A stretch of 64,000 nucleotides of DNA from an uncultured Chitinophaga sp. (GTDB lineage Bacteria; Bacteroidota; Bacteroidia; Chitinophagales; Chitinophagaceae), in assembly GCF_946479755.1 (NCBI RefSeq), contig NZ_CAMLHC010000039.1, forward strand, positions 5,511 through 69,510, read 5' to 3'. Below, piece after piece: positions 17,938 through 26,141 of this stretch. The notes under the pieces are model-generated. The model was not told the DNA's origin. It saw only the letters and a program-made list of their open reading frames with translations, and made no database searches. The position numbers and the translations under genes are program-made. Position 1 is the stretch's first letter, and each line of letters begins with the position of its first letter.

Positions 17938-18180
17938 CTATGATTGAAAACAATCAAGTTGATATAAGTTTTTATCAAAATTAATATCAATATCAATATA
18001 CGCTTTAAGCTCTTCAGCCTCTTTAGGCCCTATAGGATAAGGGTTATACATTAAAGGGTCATCGGTAGAAGGTTTAAATATTGACTTCAAAACATTAATA
18101 TCTACAAAATCAATATTATACTCCTGCAATAATTCCTCATTTTCCTTATCAAAACAACTGATTAGTCTTTCGATTTTCAT
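17938..18180 (-). CDS. Small acidic protein, immunity-like (possible DUF7683)
   Basis: An 80-residue acidic protein (MKIERLISCFDKENEELLQE...), with VDINVLKSIFKPSTDDPLMYNPYPI in the middle. The pattern of a short hydrophobic helix followed by F..P..DP.MYNPY resembles small DUF7683-type proteins that often sit in polymorphic-toxin immunity clusters. This is recognition from memory only. The gene is clearly more AT-rich than its neighbours, which suggests recent transfer. No toxin gene is visible nearby; the broken frame at 17753 is the only remnant. It is followed upstream in the transcript by an FGE-domain protein gene, 52 bp away. Confidence 0.55.
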   Translation of the reverse strand: MKIERLISCFDKENEELLQEYNIDFVDINVLKSIFKPSTDDPLMYNPYPIGPKEAEELKAYIDIDINFDKNLYQLDCFQS

Positions 18181-18232
18181 AGAAATTATTTTTGTGTTCT
18201 TCTTGATTTTTCTGAAGGCTTGGTTTGCCCAA

Positions 18233-19213
18233 CTACTGTACGCGTTTTATCCGCCGCACAAACGTATAATCACCGGTAATCTCCTCCCCGTAATTCAAGT
18301 CCTCATCGAAAATGCTGCTATCGCGGAAGTAGGTGCTGACGCTCAGGTACCCCAGATCGAGCCCACCGCCGCCGCAAAGGTTACAACCGCCGTCACCGCC
18401 TTTCAGGAACCATTCGCTGTCCATCATCACTTCGTAGCGGTAAGGGTTATTGGCGATCACCAGCCCAAACTGATTGGGGGTGTCGAGGTAAATTTCCGGG
18501 TGATCATTTCTCTTGAAATACAGGTAGTCCTTGCTGTAGTCGATGGCGTCGCCCCAGGGGTAGAGCGTGCGGGAGCCGCCGCCACAGAGGTATTCCCATT
18601 CGTCTTCTGTAGGGAGCCGGAAACCGGTGTCCTGGATTTCCTGCAGCAGTTCTTCCCGGGAGGCACCCTGGTACAGCCATGCCGTAATATTATCGCCATT
18701 TTTTACCAACCGGAAAGAGTCATTGACGGTATAGCTCCAGTGTTCGCGGGGAGAAGCTTTTACTTCGGCGAACGTTTTCTCAAAATAGTCATCGGATGTG
18801 AGGCGCTCATCTGTCAACTCAACGGGGAAGTAACCTGTTTGACGATACTCCCGTTCCACGATCATCGGGCCGATCGTCACGGTGCGTACCGGCGACAGCC
18901 GCTCACGGATGTAGTTATCCATCTCCTCCATATTATCCTCAAACATGCCTGCCATATTATTCCTGTTTTCGGTCGCCATGTTCCAAGAGTCGAGTCCCAG
19001 CACGACGGTATCACCGGGTACAAAAACGAATTCTGCGCCGTCATACTCCAGGACAGCGGTGTAAGTACGCTGCCCGAATTTCTCAAATGTCTCAAATCGG
19101 TTGATGGTGAATGCAGGAAACCGTGTATCGATCAACTGCTGCAGGATGGCTTCGGCGTCCTGCTTTGGCAGTGCATTCCAAGCCTGACGGTCATATAATT
19201 GGGTAACGCTCAT
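18233..19213 (-). CDS. FGE-sulfatase (SUMF1)-domain protein
   Basis: A 326-residue cytoplasmic protein. The C-terminal half (about 195-320) carries the formylglycine-generating-enzyme fold signature: TGFRLPTEDEWEYLCGGGSR, then LYPWGDAID, PNQFGLVIANNPYRYEVM and a final RVKR-like FVRRIKRV. The N-terminal half (about 1-190) has no family I can name. Many proteins with this fold are not enzymes but ligand binders, as in diversity-generating systems. The Cys pair needed for copper-dependent FGE chemistry is not evident, although GGCNLCGGGG contains two Cys. Its role is unknown. It lies next to the AT-rich immunity-like gene. Confidence 0.72.
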   Translation of the reverse strand: MSVTQLYDRQAWNALPKQDAEAILQQLIDTRFPAFTINRFETFEKFGQRTYTAVLEYDGAEFVFVPGDTVVLGLDSWNMATENRNNMAGMFEDNMEEMDNYIRERLSPVRTVTIGPMIVEREYRQTGYFPVELTDERLTSDDYFEKTFAEVKASPREHWSYTVNDSFRLVKNGDNITAWLYQGASREELLQEIQDTGFRLPTEDEWEYLCGGGSRTLYPWGDAIDYSKDYLYFKRNDHPEIYLDTPNQFGLVIANNPYRYEVMMDSEWFLKGGDGGCNLCGGGGLDLGYLSVSTYFRDSSIFDEDLNYGEEITGDYTFVRRIKRVQ

Positions 19214-19256
19214 GACAACTAAAGGATGATTTCTGGTCGCTAATGTAGCTAAACTT

Positions 19257-20669
19257 TCACGATTTCTGCAACGAGGCGTAATGCAACGTTTGCAGCCGGC
19301 CGTTGCCCACTACATTAAATTCTACTTTCTGGGTGTTGTCCTTTCCTTTAAGCGTGAGCGTGATTTTATTATCTCCTTTTTTCAGGGGGATGCGTGAATA
19401 ATAGATAGAGTGTGGCAGGCTTTGCCAGTTACGAGTATCTGCTTTTTCCGTCAGCAGGGAGAAAAGGTTAAACAGCTCTCCGGCCACTTCGTCGTTCTTC
19501 CGGATCTCGTATTCCGCCAACTTTTTGATGGCCAGTCGTGTCAGCGCCAGTCCCATCTCTTTCAGAAAACGTTCCTGCAAAGTGCGGAAAGCCAGCTGGT
19601 TCACATCTTCCACTTTTTCGAGCGTGGTGGAGAAAGTGCTGTCGCGCTGTATGTCTGCGGCGGTATAATAGAGCGGCTGCTCCACATAGCTGGGAAAGGC
19701 CACGCGGAAGGCTTCCAGGTGACGGCGCAACCGGTCACACGAATCCCGCGGGAAGAGATTAAAATCGAAAGGAATAAAAACCTGGGTGTTCGGATCTGTA
19801 AACACAAAATTGCCCGGTCCTCTTTCGGTGAGGGTAAAGAAAAAATTACTTTCTGCTTTTACCGGCGCCAACCCGTTTTCCCATATCACCAGCACAGAGC
19901 CGCCGTCGTTGTCGGCAGAGCGCTGATACACACGGCCAAACTGCTGTTCGTAGTATTGTACTTCCTGCTGAAAGCCCAGCTGATCGGCCGTACGCAGGAG
20001 GTCCACCTGTAACTGCGCGGGCATGTCCACACCGTAATAACGGCGGTCGGGGGATTTCAGGAAGATATCAGCGGCATTGCGGTAGGAGATAAAAGCGTTG
20101 TTCACATCGCCGGCGCTTTCATATACGATGCCCTGTACGATGAGCGAGAAAGCATCGTTGCTGTATTTTTTATCATTGTTTTTTTTCCGGTCATTGAGGG
20201 CATAGTTACCCAGTGAAATGCGCCGGGCTTCCACCTCCGCATCTTCCAGCTGATGTAGTTGCAGATAGTTGACAGACTTATAGTAATGAATCAGTAACCG
20301 TTCAAAATCTTCACCCTGGTAGATCTGCATCGCGGGATTGACGACCAGTCCCAGCGTCTGGTCCAGCACCCTGCTGCGGCTGCGGCCCGACAGGATGGAA
20401 TCGGCGGCATTAAAATACAGGTTGCTTTCATGGTAGCGTCCCTGCAGAAAGGCGGTCTTGCCTTTTTCCATGTTAAACAGCAGCTTGTTACGGCCATAAC
20501 GGAAAAAGCGGGCTTTGTCCAGCTGCGTCGAAGCCTCTTCGAAGCGGCCCTGTGACACGGCCTCGTAATACGGCGCCACAGCGCCGTTATAAGTACGGCA
20601 TGAGCAAAAGAAAGGCATAGCCAATGCCAGTGACAGCCACCACTTCCATTGACGAACGGAAATAAACAT
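19257..20669 (-). CDS. COG3014-family TPR lipoprotein
   Basis: A 470-residue exported protein, probably a lipoprotein (signal segment WWLSLALAMPFFCSC, with a weak lipobox). TPR-like repeats cover about 25-240, including YYEAVSQGRFEEASTQLDKA and KGKTAFLQGRYHESNLYFNAAD. The pattern corresponds to COG3014, usually encoded next to LpoB-like lipoproteins, as here (83 bp after lpoB). The C-terminal third contains a beta-rich domain ending KVEFNVVGNGRLQTLHYASL. A role in the envelope or peptidoglycan synthase activation is plausible from this neighbourhood but not shown. Confidence 0.78.
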   Translation of the reverse strand: MFISVRQWKWWLSLALAMPFFCSCRTYNGAVAPYYEAVSQGRFEEASTQLDKARFFRYGRNKLLFNMEKGKTAFLQGRYHESNLYFNAADSILSGRSRSRVLDQTLGLVVNPAMQIYQGEDFERLLIHYYKSVNYLQLHQLEDAEVEARRISLGNYALNDRKKNNDKKYSNDAFSLIVQGIVYESAGDVNNAFISYRNAADIFLKSPDRRYYGVDMPAQLQVDLLRTADQLGFQQEVQYYEQQFGRVYQRSADNDGGSVLVIWENGLAPVKAESNFFFTLTERGPGNFVFTDPNTQVFIPFDFNLFPRDSCDRLRRHLEAFRVAFPSYVEQPLYYTAADIQRDSTFSTTLEKVEDVNQLAFRTLQERFLKEMGLALTRLAIKKLAEYEIRKNDEVAGELFNLFSLLTEKADTRNWQSLPHSIYYSRIPLKKGDNKITLTLKGKDNTQKVEFNVVGNGRLQTLHYASLQKS

Positions 20670-20751
20670 GATATGCGCTTGAGATAAAAATGTGCGCCGG
20701 CAACACAGACAACCGGCGCACGGTTACCACAGGGTAACGAGTATGTAGGTC

Positions 20752-21348
20752 CTAATTCTTCACATATTTGGCAATCTTCTTATTGCCTATCCATTTTACT
20801 TCGTTGCTTTGCAGGTCGGTCAGTTCCAGGTCTACCTGATAATATACCACCATTTGCCTTTTATGTGAATCTACGATAGAGTTGATGCTACCTTGCAGCA
20901 TATAGTCCGCTCCCACTTCGAGCCCCCATTTTTTCATGGTAGACACTGAAGCGTTTTTTTGCTGGTCTGCCCGTTCACCGCGCAGTTCCTCTCTTTTGGC
21001 GCCACCCTGCACCAGCCTCACTTTCTGGGTGGTGACAAATGTGCGTTCCATATCTTTGATAAAGGTCTCCGCATCGATGTGTTCGTGGCTTTTGTTGGCC
21101 ACCATCCCCACGATCACGACCGGCTTCTTGCCCGCATGTTGCTGCGTAAATTCTGACAACCAGTTCTCTCCGAGGGCGCTGGCGATCATTTCTTCCGCTG
21201 TAAGCCGCGAGTCGGTATTGTTCCAGCGGCCGCTGATATCGATCTGTTGCTTCTCGTCTACCCGTGTCACCTGACGGGGAGCACATCCTTGTATGACAGC
21301 AGCGGACATAAGTATCCCGATCAATGCGGGAGCATTCATTTTAAACAT
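20752..21348 (-). CDS. lpoB: LpoB-like penicillin-binding protein activator (outer-membrane lipoprotein)
   Basis: A 198-residue lipoprotein with a clear lipobox (SAAVIQGC). The LpoB/YcfM-type core follows: DISGRWNNTDSRLTAEEMIASAL, KPVVIVGMVANKSHEHIDAETF, the MERTFVTTQKVRLVQ helix-strand and GADYMLQGSINSIVD. In gamma-proteobacteria LpoB activates PBP1b; in Bacteroidota the partner is not established. It is the middle gene of a three-gene operon with a small exported protein upstream (30 bp) and a COG3014 lipoprotein downstream. Confidence 0.85.
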   Translation of the reverse strand: MFKMNAPALIGILMSAAVIQGCAPRQVTRVDEKQQIDISGRWNNTDSRLTAEEMIASALGENWLSEFTQQHAGKKPVVIVGMVANKSHEHIDAETFIKDMERTFVTTQKVRLVQGGAKREELRGERADQQKNASVSTMKKWGLEVGADYMLQGSINSIVDSHKRQMVVYYQVDLELTDLQSNEVKWIGNKKIAKYVKN

Positions 21349-21378
21349 CAGGTTGAAATTTTTTATACGTTGATTTTA

Positions 21379-21843
21379 TTAGCGGAAGAGCAGGTAAGTG
21401 CCCATAGCCAGCGCGGTCACGGTCGCCAGGTCGTACCACTGGAAGCCCGGTGAATAGCTGCGATGATGTCCATAGTGGCCGAAGCTGTAGGACGGATAAC
21501 CGTATCCATAAGTATACGCCGGATATCCCCAGGTGTCCCATGATGATCCCCATCCATAGCCATAGGCGTAGGCGCGCCGGCGTTCACGGCGGTCCTGCCG
21601 CCGCTGTTCCTTCCGCTCCATTTTGGCTTCCATGAACTGATATGCTTTATAGGTCTGCTGCACGGTAGTGCCTTCACGTGCCGTCAGGGAGTCTTCGTTG
21701 ACCAGGTACAGCTGCATGCTCTCCATATAGCGGGGGTTCTGGTCGGGCAGCAGTTTCTGCTGCGCCATGGCAGGCATGGCCATAACAAGCAGGCAGGCGA
21801 TAAAACCGGCCCTGAAGCGGTGTTTACTGATACAGTACCTCAT
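21379..21843 (-). CDS. Small exported Tyr/Gly-rich protein
   Basis: About 154 residues from the Met in MRYCISKHRFRAGFIACLLV; an upstream Met at 21879 would add 12 residues that do not fit a signal peptide. The Sec signal ends near MPAMAQQ. The middle is highly charged and coiled (AKMERKEQRRQDRRERRRA). It is followed by a Tyr/Gly/Ser-rich repeat region (YAYGYGWGSSWDTWGYPAYT) and a hydrophobic C-terminal segment (TVTALAMGTYLLF). First gene of the LpoB-COG3014 operon. Function unknown; an envelope-anchored structural protein is likely. Confidence 0.7.
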   Translation of the reverse strand: MRYCISKHRFRAGFIACLLVMAMPAMAQQKLLPDQNPRYMESMQLYLVNEDSLTAREGTTVQQTYKAYQFMEAKMERKEQRRQDRRERRRAYAYGYGWGSSWDTWGYPAYTYGYGYPSYSFGHYGHHRSYSPGFQWYDLATVTALAMGTYLLFR

Positions 21844-21956
21844 AACATTCGTTGTATTCACTATAGTGACGCAGCCCAAAAGATCTCCCCCTACGGGGCA
21901 GGCTGTTAAAAATCCGTTAAGGTGAAAAGCGGAACATTTTACGATGTACGGGCGTT

Positions 21957-23495
21957 ATGCAAGTTATGTCGACCGTATCACTTCGCAGCACTGCCGGAAG
22001 ATGGGTGGTCACCTCCTCCATCCTGGCTTCTGCCATGGCTTTCATAGATGGTACCGCGCTGAACGTGGCATTACCTTCCCTTCAGCGCAGCCTGCATGCT
22101 TCGGGCGCCGAACTATTCTGGGTACTGAACGCCTATATGCTGATGCTGGCCGCCCTGATACTGCTCGGCGGCACCCTGGGCGACCGGCTGGGGCGGCGCC
22201 ATATCTTTATGACCGGCATCATGATTTTCATTGCCGGCTCCGCAGCCTGCGGACTGGCAAGCAACGTCACCATGTTGATCATCTTCCGGATGGTACAGGG
22301 CATCGGCGGTGCGCTCATGATCCCCGGCAGCCTCTCCCTTATCTCTTCTGCTATTGATGAATCCGAAAGAGGCAAAGCGATCGGTACCTGGTCGTCTGTC
22401 ACCACGCTGGTAACCATCGGCGGCCCCATACTGGGCGGCGCACTGGCCGACGCCGGCCTGTGGCGTTACATTTTCTTTATTAATATACCCATTGGCGTTA
22501 TTACATTGTTATGCCTGTGGTGGAAAGTGGAAGAACAGGAAATACCGGCCGATGCGCCGCCCCAGGACTACCCCGGCGCTATCCTCATCGTAGCGGGACT
22601 GGCACTGCTGAACTTCGGCTTTCTGCGGATGCCGGTGTCCGGCTTCGGCAGCCCGGCGGCTTATGGCAGCATCCTCTTAGGATTGCTGTTGCTGGTAGCT
22701 TTTATCATCACGGAACGGCGCAGCCGTTATCCCATGCTGCCACTGCATCTCTTTAAAAACCGGACCTTCACCGGCACTAATCTGCTGACGTTTTTCTTGT
22801 ATGCCGGTCTTAGCGGCAGCATGCTGTTCCTGTCGCTCAATATGGTGCAGATGCAGGGTTACAGCCAGCTGGAGTCCGGGCTGTCTTTTCTTCCGTTTAC
22901 GCTGCTGATGGTCTTCCTGGCGCGACTGGCAGGCAGCCTGGCTGATAAATACGGGCCGCGGTGGTTCCTCATCATCGGGCCTTTCCTGGCAGGTACGGGC
23001 ATACTGCTGATGTCGCTGGTGGGACAAACCACCGGGCCTTCCTCCTACTGGAGCACTTTTTTCCCCGGCATCATGGTGCTGGGCCTGGGCATGACGATTA
23101 CCGTGGCGCCGCTCACTGCCACCGTGATGGGCTGTGTAGGCAGCCAGCTGTCGGGCACCGCTTCTGGTGTCAACAATGCTGTTACCAGGATTGCCGGCGT
23201 ATTTGCCGTAGCTGTTTTCGGGGCGCTGGCGGTACTGTTTTTTGCCGGGTCTATGCAGCCCTCGCTGCAGGAGCTGTCGCTGACAACTGCTCAAAAAGCG
23301 GCTGTCATGGCGCAGACGGCTCACCTCGGCGATGCGGCGGTACCCCAAGGGTTACCACATCAGCAACAACAGCAGGTCATCCAGCTGTATCATCAGCATT
23401 TTATCCGGAGCTATGGTAAAATCATGGCGATGTGCGGCGGGTTAGGCTGGCTGGGTAGCCTGATGGCCTGGATATTCATCAAAAAAGAAAAATAA
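21957..23495 (+). CDS. MFS multidrug exporter, DHA2 (14-TM) family
   Basis: A 512-residue inner-membrane proton antiporter with about 14 membrane segments. Motif A is GGTLGDRLGRRHIFMTG (loop 2-3). The antiporter motif C appears in SVTTLVTIGGPILGGALAD, and DGTALNVALPSLQRSLHAS lies in the first segment, typical of EmrB/QacA-type exporters. It is divergent from the LpoB operon, with 77 bp between. No EmrA-like membrane-fusion protein or TolC is adjacent. Substrate unknown. A second Met three codons downstream is an alternative start. Confidence 0.92.
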   Translation: MQVMSTVSLRSTAGRWVVTSSILASAMAFIDGTALNVALPSLQRSLHASGAELFWVLNAYMLMLAALILLGGTLGDRLGRRHIFMTGIMIFIAGSAACGLASNVTMLIIFRMVQGIGGALMIPGSLSLISSAIDESERGKAIGTWSSVTTLVTIGGPILGGALADAGLWRYIFFINIPIGVITLLCLWWKVEEQEIPADAPPQDYPGAILIVAGLALLNFGFLRMPVSGFGSPAAYGSILLGLLLLVAFIITERRSRYPMLPLHLFKNRTFTGTNLLTFFLYAGLSGSMLFLSLNMVQMQGYSQLESGLSFLPFTLLMVFLARLAGSLADKYGPRWFLIIGPFLAGTGILLMSLVGQTTGPSSYWSTFFPGIMVLGLGMTITVAPLTATVMGCVGSQLSGTASGVNNAVTRIAGVFAVAVFGALAVLFFAGSMQPSLQELSLTTAQKAAVMAQTAHLGDAAVPQGLPHQQQQQVIQLYHQHFIRSYGKIMAMCGGLGWLGSLMAWIFIKKEK

Positions 23496-23498
23496 AAA

Positions 23499-23522
23499 GG
23501 CCGGACCCTGACAGGCCCGGCC
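23499..23522 (-). terminator. Terminator of the thioredoxin-family gene
   Basis: GGCCGG (23499-23504) pairs with CCGGCC (23517-23522), with an inner CC/GG pair. On the minus strand the stem is followed by a long U-rich run (TTTTTATTTTT), so it ends the SusC/SusD/thioredoxin transcript. Confidence 0.75.
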
Positions 23523-23530
23523 GGCGGATG

Positions 23531-24730
23531 TTAATCCTTATGAAAAGCAGCAGCTCGTCGTTCAAATTCTTTTTCCAGCTCCACGAGTTTCTTCCTAAAG
23601 ACCGCTATCTGTGAAGCGTCTCCCATTTTTTCCAGTATCACCAGGTGCCGCTTTAACAAACCGGGTGTAACCCTGCCGTTGTCAATAGCCTGCTGTGACC
23701 ATTTCTGGCAAATCTGCAGCAGCTCCCTGTCAGTGGTATACGTCGCCAGTTTTTCCGCCCACCGGACAATATAGTCTTCTTCATCCTTCAGCAGTGAAAA
23801 ATGCGAAGCCGCTTCCAGCAGCCGGTCAAACCCGTGATAGTTTTTTGTCACGAACGCTTCATTTACCAGCAGTAGCGCCAGCGACCGTTCCCCACTATTG
23901 GTGTAGTATACACTCAGATCGTGCATAAGCGCCCTGGCGCAGGCAGTATCGTATTTCTCCGGTGCTTTCAGTGCAATGTTTACATACTTAGCGACAGCCT
24001 CCCGGTAAAGTTCTCCCGTCCAGCTACTTATCATCGCCTCCTCTTCATGATGCTTCATATAAATGCCCGGATTGCTTATAAAGTCCCTGAACAGCGGTGT
24101 TTCCGGATCTCTCCAGAACTGACGAAAAACAGCATAGGCAGTGGAATCGTCTGTGATCAGCTTCGTGGTCAATTGAGGTAAGATCGTCTCGCATTCTTTA
24201 AACAGTTTCATGATCTGATAACTTTTATTCAATGCGGTAAAGTATTTCAGGATAAAAGGCCAATCCCGTTGCCCTGCCGCATATTCAGCGTTCAGTGCCA
24301 TCCAACCCTCGTTATCCAGCCCATTCTGCATCAGACTGATAAAGACCGGCGGCTCCTGGTAACCGGTCACCTGGTGGATCAGTTCACCTTTTGCATTGAA
24401 CACAAGATAGGTAGGAAAGCCAGGGATGTATTTCTCGTATTTTTTATACAGGTCGATGCCCTCCCCTTTTTCCATATCTTTTTTTACAGAGATGAAATGA
24501 GCATTCATATAATCCCCCACATCTGACCGGCTGAACACCTCTCTGGCCATGGCTTTGCAGGGACCGCACCAGGTAGTATAACAATCCAGGAAGATGGGCT
24601 TATTTTCTTTGGCGGCGAGGGCCAGTATTTGTTTCCAGCTCAGGTCATCCTGAAACTGCATGCCTTTCTGCTGGGCATAGGTTGTACACAGTCCGAGGAC
24701 GCTGATGAATAACAAACATATTTTTTTCAT
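23531..24730 (-). CDS. Exported thioredoxin-family protein with helical C-terminal extension
   Basis: A 399-residue periplasmic protein with a signal peptide (ISVLGLCTTYAQQ). A thioredoxin domain spans about 25-140: CxxC in YTTWCGPCKAMAREVF, and the cis-Pro in IPGFPTYLVFNAKGE. Residues about 150-399 are an all-helical region without a family I can name. It is the last gene of the second SusC/SusD locus, 21 bp after SusD. Such thioredoxins are common companions of SusCD pairs in Chitinophaga-like genomes. It probably reduces disulphides in the imported substrate or in a partner protein, which is inference. Confidence 0.87.
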   Translation of the reverse strand: MKKICLLFISVLGLCTTYAQQKGMQFQDDLSWKQILALAAKENKPIFLDCYTTWCGPCKAMAREVFSRSDVGDYMNAHFISVKKDMEKGEGIDLYKKYEKYIPGFPTYLVFNAKGELIHQVTGYQEPPVFISLMQNGLDNEGWMALNAEYAAGQRDWPFILKYFTALNKSYQIMKLFKECETILPQLTTKLITDDSTAYAVFRQFWRDPETPLFRDFISNPGIYMKHHEEEAMISSWTGELYREAVAKYVNIALKAPEKYDTACARALMHDLSVYYTNSGERSLALLLVNEAFVTKNYHGFDRLLEAASHFSLLKDEEDYIVRWAEKLATYTTDRELLQICQKWSQQAIDNGRVTPGLLKRHLVILEKMGDASQIAVFRKKLVELEKEFERRAAAFHKD

Positions 24731-24751
24731 GTTAATTGTTTTTCTGATCCG

Positions 24752-26131
24752 TTAATAACCAGGATTTTGTTGTAATTGTGGCGCTGCGAGGATTTCCGCC
24801 TGTGGCACCGGGTATAATTCAGCAGTGGGTTTCCACTTCGGTTTCAGGGGAGCCAATACAGCTCCGGCTTTGCCGGTACGCTTCAGGTCCAGCCAGCGAT
24901 GTCCCCATTCGACAAACAACTCAGCTTGCCTTTCCCTGGCGATGGCCTGTAGCAGCTCTGTTTCTCCTATGGCAGCGCGGGTATCCGCGAGCAAAGGCAA
25001 TCCAGCGCGCTGGCGTATTTGATCGACATCATGAATGGCGGCGGGCAGATTGCCTTGCCGGGCCTGTGCTTCAGCGCGGATAAGATAAAGCTCCGCCAGC
25101 CGCAACACCGTATTGTTTTCAGGTTTTACGCTGCCGGGTGTTGTTTCCCTGATTTTATATTTGGCAGGATAGTAGAAAATTTTCCCGTTTACTTCTGTAC
25201 TGGCCACCCACTCCTGTTTGCGGAGATCATTGTCGTCAAAAACATGCAGCATGGTTTCAGTGAGATGGTATCGCGGAATAAGACTGGGCGGGGCGGGGAT
25301 AAAACTGGTAGCGTCCGCAGAACCTTTATTATCGCTCGTTCTCAGTGGAAACTGCAGCATGGCTTCTTTACTGTCTTTCAGAAAAACATTTTTAAGCGGG
25401 ATTAACGAGAACGGCCCTTCGTCGATCACCAAACCGGCAACAGCCGCAGCTTCCTGCCAACGTTTCTGAAAGAGCAACACCCTTGCCAGCAAAGCGGTGG
25501 CTGTCCAACGGCTGGCCCGGTAACTATCTTTAATATCAGCGCTCAGCAGCTGCTGTGCTTCACGCAAGTCTGCTGCTATCAGGGCATACACCCTGTCTGT
25601 GCCGGTGCGTGTTAACCGGCTGTTGGTAGCGTAATCTGCTGTTACCACCAATGGCACGTCGCCATAAAAATTCACGAGATAAAAGTAGTGCAGCGCTCGC
25701 AGCAACTTTGCTTCTCCGCTAAGCCGTTTTTTTAACGTAATAGCCAATTCACTGGTGGAAAGCTGCTCGATGATCCGGTTACACTTATAGATCAACTTAT
25801 AGCTCTCCGTCCAGAAACCGGTGCTATAAGTGTTTTGGGGCAGGATGAAATTGACACTGAATGCATCCCGTTCACCGGCGGAAGATGTAATTTCCAACTC
25901 ATCTGCGCTTAATGCCGGCAACAAGGTTGCGGCGCCGTTCATCGGCGTTTGTACAGTCGATGCAATTTCTATGTACAATCCCACAATTGCCGCTTCCGCA
26001 GTGGAGCTGTCGGCAAATACTGCAGCGGTAGTCATCCTGTCCACCGGTGGACCTATCTCCAGAAATTTATTACAGGAAGACGAAAAGGCGAGCAGGGCTA
26101 CTGCGGATATAAAGAGATAACGGACATCCAT
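24752..26131 (-). CDS. SusD/RagB-family outer-membrane lipoprotein
   Basis: A 459-residue SusD homologue with a lipobox-like SAVALLAFSSSC followed by NKFLEIGPPVDRMTTAAVF. The hallmark LLRALHYFYLVNFYGDVPLV is at about 145-165, ALLARVLLFQKRWQEAAA is a TPR helix pair, and the C-terminal block is ERQAELFVEWGHRWLDLKRTG. It covers the SusC barrel encoded 10 bp upstream. Typical length, no truncation. Substrate unknown; a thioredoxin gene follows rather than a glycosidase, so a glycan target is not obvious. Confidence 0.93.
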   Translation of the reverse strand: MDVRYLFISAVALLAFSSSCNKFLEIGPPVDRMTTAAVFADSSTAEAAIVGLYIEIASTVQTPMNGAATLLPALSADELEITSSAGERDAFSVNFILPQNTYSTGFWTESYKLIYKCNRIIEQLSTSELAITLKKRLSGEAKLLRALHYFYLVNFYGDVPLVVTADYATNSRLTRTGTDRVYALIAADLREAQQLLSADIKDSYRASRWTATALLARVLLFQKRWQEAAAVAGLVIDEGPFSLIPLKNVFLKDSKEAMLQFPLRTSDNKGSADATSFIPAPPSLIPRYHLTETMLHVFDDNDLRKQEWVASTEVNGKIFYYPAKYKIRETTPGSVKPENNTVLRLAELYLIRAEAQARQGNLPAAIHDVDQIRQRAGLPLLADTRAAIGETELLQAIARERQAELFVEWGHRWLDLKRTGKAGAVLAPLKPKWKPTAELYPVPQAEILAAPQLQQNPGY

Positions 26132-26141
26132 ATACGGTTGA

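Noticed and set aside
18194..19198. Long plus-strand frame opposite the FGE-domain gene
   Set aside because: It is a shadow of the minus-strand gene; its sequence has no domain and a random-looking composition.
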